Positions 23,540 through 31,700 of a stretch of DNA of 64,000 nt are shown here, in pieces. Numbering within the stretch: position 1 is the first letter of the stretch; the number at the start of each line of letters is the position of its first letter. Origin of the DNA: Caldilineae bacterium (lineage in GTDB: Bacteria; Chloroflexota; Anaerolineae; Epilineales; Epilineaceae). The position numbers and the translations under genes are program-made. The stretch covers positions 124,001 to 188,000 of the forward strand of contig JACKBJ010000001.1 in the NCBI GenBank assembly GCA_020634625.1. Direction: 5' to 3'. The notes beneath the pieces are model-generated. The model did not search any database. It was not told the DNA's origin and saw nothing but the letters and a program-made list of their open reading frames with translations.

Positions 23540-26500
23540 GTGCGCGTCAAGGAGATCGCGGTGCAGGGCTTCAAGAGCTTTGCCAACCGCCACCGTTTCG
23601 TCTTCCCCACCGGCATCACGGCGATCGTAGGCCCCAACGGCAGCGGCAAGTCGAACGTCGCCGACGCGATCCGCTGGGTGCTGGGCGAGCAGCGCGCCGC
23701 CAGCCTCCGAGCCAAACGCACCGACGACATCATCTTCGCCGGCACGGAGCGTCGCGCGCGCAGTGGCATCGCCCAGGTCAGCGTCACCTTCGACAACGAG
23801 GACGGCTGGCTGGACGTCGACTTCCCCGAGGTGACGATCGCCCGGCGCGCCGAGCGCGACGGAGGCAGCCAGTTCCTGGTGAACGGCGCTCCGGTGCGGC
23901 TGCGCGACGTGATCGACCTGCTCGGCAGTCGGCTCGGACAGGGCAACTACACCGTGATCGGCCAGGGCATGGTCGACAGCGCGTTGACGCTTCGTCCAGA
24001 GGATCGACGGGCCCTGGTCGACGAGGCCGCCGGCCTGGTGCCGCTGCAGCGACGTCGCGACCGGAGCCTGCGCAAGCTCGCCGAGACCGACGAGAACCTC
24101 ACCCGCGTGCGCGACATCCTGGAGGAGACCGGTCCCCGCCTGCGCCGTCTGGCGCGCCTTGCCGAGCGCGCCGAGCGCTACCAAGAGGTGTCGCGTTCGC
24201 TGAGCGAGAAGCTCGAAGCCTGGTACGGCTTCCACTGGTACGAGGCACGCGACGCCCGCGACCTGGCGCATGCCTCGGTCCGCGAGCGCCGCAGCGGCGT
24301 CGAGCGCGCCCGGCAGCGACTCGAGACGACCCTGGCCGCTCGCCAGGCGCTCGAAGCGGCCATCGGCGAGGCCGAGCGAACCATGACCGAGCTGCGGCAA
24401 GCGCGCGAGCGCGCGCTGCAGAGCGATGCCGCCGCGCGGCAGGCGAACGCGGTCGGACAGGCCCGACTCGAGGTCCTGCGCAACCGTCGTGCCGAGCTGA
24501 GCGCGGCCCTCGAGACCGAGCGGGCGAGCCTCGCCGGCTTCGAGAAGACCCTGGCCAACCGGCGCGAGGAGCTGGCCCGCGGCAAGGCGACCCTCGAAGC
24601 CCGGCGTGCCGATGCCGAGGCCAGGCGGGCACAGCTCGACGCGGCCGAGGCCGAGCGCGAGAGCCTGGCGCGAGCCATCGAAGCGCGCCGCGCGGCGGCG
24701 ATGCAGGCCGGCGCCCAGCGCGCCGCGCTGGCCGAGCGGCTCGAGGCGATCGGCCGCGAGCTCGCCGAGCGCGAGACCGCGCTGGCCGAGACCCGACGCG
24801 AAGCCGAGGCTGCTGCCAAGCGGCAGGCAGCGCTGAGCGCGGACCTCGAGGCCGCCGCCGCGGCGCACGCCGAACGCGAACGGCTCCTCGAAGCGGCCAG
24901 CGAGGCGCTCTCGAGCACGGAAGCGCGGCAGCAGGCGATCGGCCTGAGCCTGGCGCAAGCGCGCGACGCGCTGTCGGAAGGGCGATCCGAGCTCGCTCGG
25001 TTGCGCGCCCGGGCGGATGCCATCGAGGCGCTGTTCGGCGAGCTCGACGAGACGCGGCAGGTCGTCGATCGGCTCCGTGGGGCGGACGACCCGGCGCTCG
25101 AGGTGGTGGGCAGCGTCAGCCAGTTGCTCGAAGTGCCCGAAGATTGGGAGTCGGCGACCGCCGCCGCTCTGGGTCAGCGCGTGCAAGGCATCGTGTTGCG
25201 ACGGGCCGCCGATCTGGGCGGCGCCCTGCATCTGGCGCAGCAGGTGGCGCGCGGCCAGATCGTCCTGATCGGCCTGGAACCCGGCGCATCCGCCCTCGGA
25301 CCGCGCGACGCCAGCGGTCACGGCATACCGGCGCTGGCGCTCGTGAGCTCGCCCGAGGCTCCCGGGCTGGCCGAGATCCTGCTGGGCGACACCCTCTTCA
25401 CCGAAGACCTGGACGCGGCGCGACGCAGTCTGGCCACTCCGGCGACGGGCCACCGCCGAGCGGCAACGCGGGACGGCAGCGTGCTGACTTCGAGCGGCGT
25501 GCTGAGCGCGGGCAGTCCGGCCCGGCGCATCCTCGAGATCGAACGCGAACGCCGGGCCCTGCCGGCGGCGCTGGAGTCGGCCGGCCGGCGGGAAGCGGCG
25601 CAGCTGCGACAGGTCGACGAGGTCGGGAACCAGCGGCGCGAGCTGGAGGCCGAGATCGGGCGTCTCGCCGCCGAGCTCAAGGCCGCGCAAGGCGAACGGA
25701 CCCAGAGCGCGCGTGCGCTCGAGGCCGCGCGATTGGCCGATGAAGCTGCCCAGCGCGAGTGGGCCTGGGCCTCCGAACGTGCCACTCGCATCCAGGCCCA
25801 GCTGGCCGAGCTGGAAGCCGAACGGGCCAGCACCGCCGCCCGTCTGGCCGAGAGCGAGCCCGAGCAGGCGCGCATCGAAGCCGAGATCGAGGCCACTCAA
25901 GGCGAGCTGGAGGCCGGCGCCCTGACCGAGCTGCGCCGCATCGCCGCCGAAGCCGAGCGGCTCGCCGCCGCCGCCGCGCAGGCCCTGGCCGGACAGTCGG
26001 CCATGCTCGAGTCGGCCGAGCGCGAGCTGGCCGCCGCGACGGACCGCATCGAGACGGCCGGCGCGCGCGCAGACGAAGCCAGCGCGGCGATCGCCGAGCT
26101 CGAGGCGGAGGTCGGTCGGCTCACCGGCGCGGCAGGCGAGCAGCAGACCGAGGTTCTCGAGCTCGACGCGCGGATCGCGCCGGCCGAGGCCAGGCTGGCC
26201 GATCTGCGGCGAGAGCTCGGCGAGCACGGCGCCGCCGTCGAGGCGGTGAGGCGCCAGCTGTCCGAGCTGGATGCCGAGCACGCCGAAGCCAGGATCGCGG
26301 CGACCCGTGCCGAGGATCGTCTGGAGCGATTGTTCGACCAGTTGCGCTCGGACTTGGAGTGGCTGCCCTTCGACCTGCCGGAGCAGCTGGAGCTCGGCGC
26401 CGCGATGGAGATCCCCTTGCCACCGGTCGAGGCACTGCCGGAGGGCCAGGCCCAGGAGCTCGGCCGCCTTCGGGGCCAGCTGCGCGTCATCGGCGCCATC

Positions 26501-27088
26501 GACCAGGAAGCGCTGGCGGCCTACGCCGAGACGGCCGAGCGACAAAGCCTCTTGACCGCCCAGGAAGCCGATCTGGTCGCGGCGGAGCATGATCTCAGGC
26601 AGCTGCTCCAACAGCTCGAGGACGAGATGCGCAGCCGCTTCGAGGAGACCTTCGGCGCGGTGGCCACCGCATTCGCCGATTACTTCCCGATGCTCTTCGG
26701 TGGCGGCGAGGCCGAGCTGGTGCTGGACGGCGAGGACAGCGCGTCGGCCGGGCTCGAGATCATGGCGCGGCCACCCGGCAAGCGGCGGCAGCCGCTCGGA
26801 CTGCTCTCGGGCGGGGAGCGGGCGCTGACCGCGGTGGCCCTGATCTTCGCGCTGCTTCAAGTCAGCCAGACGCCTTTCGTAGTGCTGGATGAGGTGGACG
26901 CGGCCTTGGACGAAGCCAACGTCGATCGCTTCTGCGCCGCCCTGCGCCGATTGGCCGAAACCACGCAGGTCGTGGTCATCACCCACAATCGCGGCACCAT
27001 CCAGACCGCCGGAACGGTCTATGGCGTCACGATGGCCGAGGACGGCGCCAGCCAGATCATCAGCCTGCGAGTCGATGCGACGGTCTGA
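23540..27088 (+). CDS. smc: Chromosome segregation protein SMC
   Basis: An 1182-residue condensin ATPase, normal for SMC. The N-terminal head has VQGFKSFANRH and the Walker A GPNGSGKSN. Long Ala/Glu/Arg-rich coiled coils (about 165-500 and 670-1000) flank a hinge (VVGSVSQLLEVPEDW to about residue 660). The C-terminal head has LLSGGERALTAVALIF (signature) and FVVLDEVDAALDEAN (Walker B). Start is GTG at 23540, giving MRVKEIAVQGFKSF as in other SMCs. The promoter -10 ends 7 nt before this GTG, so the mRNA should be leaderless. scpA and scpB are not in the window. Confidence 0.95.
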   Translation: MRVKEIAVQGFKSFANRHRFVFPTGITAIVGPNGSGKSNVADAIRWVLGEQRAASLRAKRTDDIIFAGTERRARSGIAQVSVTFDNEDGWLDVDFPEVTIARRAERDGGSQFLVNGAPVRLRDVIDLLGSRLGQGNYTVIGQGMVDSALTLRPEDRRALVDEAAGLVPLQRRRDRSLRKLAETDENLTRVRDILEETGPRLRRLARLAERAERYQEVSRSLSEKLEAWYGFHWYEARDARDLAHASVRERRSGVERARQRLETTLAARQALEAAIGEAERTMTELRQARERALQSDAAARQANAVGQARLEVLRNRRAELSAALETERASLAGFEKTLANRREELARGKATLEARRADAEARRAQLDAAEAERESLARAIEARRAAAMQAGAQRAALAERLEAIGRELAERETALAETRREAEAAAKRQAALSADLEAAAAAHAERERLLEAASEALSSTEARQQAIGLSLAQARDALSEGRSELARLRARADAIEALFGELDETRQVVDRLRGADDPALEVVGSVSQLLEVPEDWESATAAALGQRVQGIVLRRAADLGGALHLAQQVARGQIVLIGLEPGASALGPRDASGHGIPALALVSSPEAPGLAEILLGDTLFTEDLDAARRSLATPATGHRRAATRDGSVLTSSGVLSAGSPARRILEIERERRALPAALESAGRREAAQLRQVDEVGNQRRELEAEIGRLAAELKAAQGERTQSARALEAARLADEAAQREWAWASERATRIQAQLAELEAERASTAARLAESEPEQARIEAEIEATQGELEAGALTELRRIAAEAERLAAAAAQALAGQSAMLESAERELAAATDRIETAGARADEASAAIAELEAEVGRLTGAAGEQQTEVLELDARIAPAEARLADLRRELGEHGAAVEAVRRQLSELDAEHAEARIAATRAEDRLERLFDQLRSDLEWLPFDLPEQLELGAAMEIPLPPVEALPEGQAQELGRLRGQLRVIGAIDQEALAAYAETAERQSLLTAQEADLVAAEHDLRQLLQQLEDEMRSRFEETFGAVATAFADYFPMLFGGGEAELVLDGEDSASAGLEIMARPPGKRRQPLGLLSGGERALTAVALIFALLQVSQTPFVVLDEVDAALDEANVDRFCAALRRLAETTQVVVITHNRGTIQTAGTVYGVTMAEDGASQIISLRVDATV

Positions 27089-28577
27089 GCCTGCCTGCCG
27101 TCTGGCCGTCGTGGCCATCGCGCTCGCCGTGGGACTCGGGCTGCCGGGTCCGAGCAGCCGGGCCATGGCGGAGCCTCCACCCCGCAGCGGCAGCCTGGAG
27201 CGCAGGCTGCCGGCGACGGCCGAGAGGATGCTTCGACAGCCGGGGGCCGAGAGGCCGCACCCCGCGGAGCCGGCACGCGCCGTCTCCGACGGCAACTCGG
27301 AGACCGAGGCGGTGCTGTGGGCATGGGACTTCTACCGGGAGACCTACTACCCGGTCCCCGTTCGGCGCCTGCATGTCAGCCCGAGCACCTGGATCTACGT
27401 CGAGGAAGGTCTCGAGCTCCCCGGTTCGGCGCTGCTGCGCCTGACCGCGTTTGCGGAGGACCGGGCCCTGCCGATCTTGCGTCAGCTGTATGGCGCGGAG
27501 CCCAGCCCGGGCATCGACGATGAACCGGCCATCAGCCTGCTGCTCTTGGATATCCGGGATGCGCATTACTACCATGCGCCGACGGACCACTTCGTCTCGG
27601 GCTACTTCGACCCGGTGAACGAGATTCTGCCGGAAGCCCTCGCCGCGGAGGGGGACCCGCGGAAGTCCAACGGCCGCGAGATGGTGTACATCGACATCGG
27701 ATCGCCGGTCGACCCGATCGGCGACGACCTGCTGCGCGCGATCGCCCACGAGCTGGCGCACCTCATCCTCTGGTTCCGCGACCCGGAGGAGAGCGAGTGG
27801 CTCGAGGAAGGCTTGAGCGAGCTGGCCGGCTTCGTCTGCGGGCTCGGGCATCCGCGCGAGCTGGTGAACCTCTACCTCAGGAACACGGAGCGCCCCTTGA
27901 CGGCCTGGTCCGGAGAGCCCGAGGACATCGGCAAGGGCTATGTCTTCGCCCTCTACCTGTACGATCGATTCGAACGGGAGACTCCGGGTTGGATCCGCGA
28001 GTGGCTGGCCCAGGACGCATCCGGGCTGTCGGGGCTCGCGGCGCAGCTCGACGGCAGCGGCCTCGGCCTGCCCGAGCTCGTGCTCGACTATTCGCTGGCC
28101 CTGCAGCTGGACGCCGAGTCGCCAAGCGATGCACGCTATGCCTTCCGGTCGCTCGCTCTGGGCAGCAGCCAGCCCCCCGACGGGTTCCGGGCACCGGCGG
28201 CACGCAGCCACAGCGGCGAGCGCCCGATCGACCTGGGCTTCCTGCTCTCGCCCTGGTCGGCGCGAGTGGACGCCATCGGCGCCTTGAGCCGGCCCTTGGC
28301 GCTCGATCTCGACCTGCCCGCCGGGACCTGCGCCGCGCTGGCGCGGGTCGGCGAGGGGCTGGAGGAACCGGCGGTCGAGGCCTTCTGCCTGGACGATCCG
28401 GCGCCGATCGCGCGGCGCAGCATCCCCGAGCCCGCCGATGCGGCGTGGCATCAACGGTTGCTCGTGATCACCCTCAACCCCCGCGATCTGGACGCGACGG
28501 CGCGCCTGTCGGTGCAGCTCGGGTCAGCGAGCACCATCGGGCGCCGGCTGTTCCTGCCGCGTCTGGACAGCCGCTAG
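27075..28577 (+). CDS. Secreted HExxH zinc metallopeptidase
   Basis: A 500-residue secreted protein. The ATG at 27075 overlaps the smc 3' end by 14 bp and gives a signal peptide (RLAVVAIALAVGLGLP). The centre holds LLRAIAHELAHLILWF, an HExxH zinc site, followed by WLEEGLSELAGFVCG, which supplies the downstream Glu ligand of a gluzincin (M30 or peptidase-MA-like). YVFALYLYDRFERETP also fits that group. A beta-rich C-terminal region ends GRRLFLPRLDSR, another of the aromatic-Leu-Pro tails. The tail end is 175 bp before the beta-helix gene start. Substrate unknown. Confidence 0.75.
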   Translation: MRRSEPACRLAVVAIALAVGLGLPGPSSRAMAEPPPRSGSLERRLPATAERMLRQPGAERPHPAEPARAVSDGNSETEAVLWAWDFYRETYYPVPVRRLHVSPSTWIYVEEGLELPGSALLRLTAFAEDRALPILRQLYGAEPSPGIDDEPAISLLLLDIRDAHYYHAPTDHFVSGYFDPVNEILPEALAAEGDPRKSNGREMVYIDIGSPVDPIGDDLLRAIAHELAHLILWFRDPEESEWLEEGLSELAGFVCGLGHPRELVNLYLRNTERPLTAWSGEPEDIGKGYVFALYLYDRFERETPGWIREWLAQDASGLSGLAAQLDGSGLGLPELVLDYSLALQLDAESPSDARYAFRSLALGSSQPPDGFRAPAARSHSGERPIDLGFLLSPWSARVDAIGALSRPLALDLDLPAGTCAALARVGEGLEEPAVEAFCLDDPAPIARRSIPEPADAAWHQRLLVITLNPRDLDATARLSVQLGSASTIGRRLFLPRLDSR

Positions 28578-28626
28578 CGAAGCGCCTCGAGGCCGGCCGA
28601 ATCGGCTGGACGGCCTTCCGGGCCCA

Positions 28627-28635
28627 TGATATCAT
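28627..28635 (+). promoter_or_regulatory. Extended -10 promoter of the giant beta-helix gene
   Basis: TGATATCAT is an extended -10 (TG-A-TATCAT) with no clear -35. Predicted start near 28642 gives a leader of about 110 nt. Confidence 0.5.
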
Positions 28636-28751
28636 CCCGCCGCGATGCGCCTACCGGCCGCCAGCCGGAGCTCGTGTCCATCCTCAGCGTTTCCGGCATC
28701 ATCCGATCGTTGGCCCGATCCCCTCGGGCGCGCAGCCAGGAGTTGCATTCC

Positions 28752-31700
28752 ATGGACCGATCCGATCTCGCGCGCGCCGCGTTCCGGCGCGCATCGACCG
28801 TGTTCGCACTCGGGCTCTTCGGCGCATGGGCGCTCGGCGCTCCGGTGCTCGCTCGACCTGCCGCGGAACAGCAGGACAGCAACGTCTGCGAAGCCATCGG
28901 CACCAGTGGGCTGATTCCCGACGGCACGGTCTGGACCGCCGCAGAGAGCCCCTACATCGTGACCTGCGACCTGCGGGTGGCCGACGAGGCCTCGTCGCTG
29001 ACCATCGAGTCCGGCGTCGAGGTCCGCTTCGCCGAGGGACGGCGCATGCGGGTCGAAGGACCGCTCAGCATCGGCGGCTCGGCAGCCGGCGATGTGGTCT
29101 TCACCTCGGTTCAGACCACGCCATCGCCCGGCGACTGGTACGGCGTCGAGCTCAACGCCGGCGAGACCCTGCATCCGGTCAGCATCACCGGGCTGCGCAT
29201 CGCCTACGCGGGCGGCGGTTCGGCCGGCAAGGCCCTTTCGATCAATCGGGCCGGCGTCGCGCTGGACCACTTCGCGATCGAGAAGAGCGGCGGTCGCGGG
29301 ATCATGGTCGACCGCGTGGGCGACATCGCGTTGAGCGACTTCTCGATCACCGACAGCGCCAGCGGCCCGGGCATCGAGCTCCGCGAGGTCAGCGATGCGG
29401 TCAACAAGATCACCCTGGTCAACGGCCGGATCGAGAACAACCGCGAGGAGGCGATCCTGTCGGGCGCCAACATCGAGATCGAGGCCAGCGGCAGCGTCGT
29501 CAGCGGCAACGCGGTCAACGCCATCGTGCTGACCGGCTCGCGCATCGCCGGCGACCTGACCTGGCACGGCGGTGACCTGCCGATCGTGGTCGACTCGAGT
29601 CTGAACGTCGATGCGGCCCTGACGGTCGAGCCGAACACGGTGGTCAAGTTCCGCAGCGACCGACGTCAGATGATCGTCGGTCGGGGCTCGATCAACGCGG
29701 TCGGCAACGCCGCCGGACCGATCTACTTCACCTCGCTCAGCGACGACGAAGCCTGCTCGGGTGGCCAGGTCGACTGCGACACGAACAACGACGGCAGCGC
29801 CACCTCGCCGTCCGCCGGCGAGTGGATCGGCATCGACGTCCGCGAGAATGCCGGTGCCAGCAGCTTCGAGCAGGTCACCCTGCGCTACGGCGGTGCCGGC
29901 ACCAGCGCGCCGATGCTGAACGTCGCGGCGCCGGGACTGAGCCTGCGGGACAGCGTTCTGTCCTTCTCGGCCCAGGATGCGATGGCGATCGACAACGCGC
30001 CGGCGACGATCGAGCGGGTGCACTTCTTCGACAACAAGGGCAATGCCCTGGCGGTTTCGACGGCGGGCAGCACCAACGTGACGGTCCACGAAAGCCGGTT
30101 CGAGCGCAACGGTGGCGCCGCGATCCGGATCGAGCCCGACGTCCAGCTCGACCTCGCCGGCAACGCGGTCTCCGGTTCGGGACTGGACGATTTCTCGAAT
30201 GCGCTCAACGGGGTGGCGGTCGAGACGGGCGACATCTCGCGGCCGATCACCTGGCAGGCGGGCGATCTGCCCTGGCTCGTGATCCCGCGCAGCCTGGTCG
30301 AGGTCGACACCGGCGGCAAGCTGACGGTGGAGCCGGGCGCGGTGGTCAAGCTCGGCGAGGCCGTCCGGCTGACCGTCGGTCGGGGCCGTCTCGAGCTCGG
30401 CAGCGCGGCCGGTCCGCGCAGTCTCGTGACGGCTTTGACCGACGACGCTTGCGACGCGGCCGGAGGCACCGAGGTCTGTGACAGCAACGGCGATGGTGCC
30501 ATCACCACGCCGCGCCCCGGTGTCTGGCAGTACCTCCACGTCGAGCAGCAGAGTCAGGGCGCGCAGATCGAGAACGCCGTCATCCGCTACGGCGGCGCGC
30601 GCGGCAGCAGCCAGTCGATGCTGCTCTTGGAGCACGACAAGGACCGTCTGGCCGGCACCGAAGTCGCCTTCAGCGAAACCAACGGGATCGCCTGCGACGA
30701 TGCCAACGCCTTCTACATCGTCGGCAACGACATCCACGACAACCAGCTGGCCGGCATCAAGCTCGGCGCGGTGGCCAACGGCATGACGGTCTACCTGGAA
30801 GGCAACCAGATCCACGACAACCAGGGTGCCGCGATCGACATGGATGCCAACGTCCGGCTCGAGCTCGACGACCCGGACAACCCGGCGGCGCCGGAGCCCA
30901 ACAGCCTCGAGCGGAATCGCATCAACGGCGCCGCCGTCTCCGGCGACGCCACCATCAGCCGGGTCTGGAAGGCCAGCACGATTCCCTTCGTCGTCACCGG
31001 CGACCTCGAGGTCAGCCAGCAGTCGGTGCTCACGATCGAGGCTGGCACCATCGTCAAGCTCGACGGGGGCAAGCTGTCCAGCACCCGCGGCGCGATCGTC
31101 GCCCAGGGGAGCGTCGAGGCACCGGTCATCTTCACCTCGGTCAACGATCGCTCGGTCGGCACGAACGCCAAGCCCCTGGACGGCGACATCGATCCGCGTC
31201 CGGGCGACTGGGAGGGCATCGAGCTCAACTGCCTCAGCCGAAGCACCTGCAGCCGCTTCGAACACGTCGAGGTCCGCTTTGCCGGCGGTCGGGATCAGAA
31301 CGTTCCGGCGCTGACGATCCAGAACGAGGCGGTCGAGGTCGGGTTCGCCCGCATCGCCGACGGCGCCGGACCGGGCCTGCTCTTCGACAACACCGGCGGG
31401 CTGCTCGAAAACAGCCGCATCGAAGGCATGTACTCCGACGCCATCCTCATCGAGGCCTCGCAGCCGATCCAGCCGCGGATCCGCGAGATGGAGATCACCG
31501 GAAATCGCGGCGCGGTGATCCGGATGGACGCCAACGCCGAGCCGATCGTCGAGGGCATGTCCTTCGACGACAACTCGATCAACGGCGCGGCGGTCGAGGG
31601 CGGCGTGTCGGTCCGCCGCCTCTGGAAGCGGAGCGCATTGCCTTACGTGCTGGTGGGCGGCGGCGTCTTCGTGGGCGCCAACGCGGCGATCGAGGTCGAG

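Noticed and set aside
23561..23563. Alternative smc start at the second in-frame GTG, which has AAGGAG 6 nt upstream
   Set aside because: It would remove the first beta-strand of the SMC head (RVKEIA), which is present in homologues; kept only as an unlikely internal start.
28645..28914. ATG 9 nt after the -10 at 28630, considered as a leaderless gene
   Set aside because: The 89-codon frame is in a different phase from the beta-helix gene, has no domain, and overlaps the real signal peptide region.
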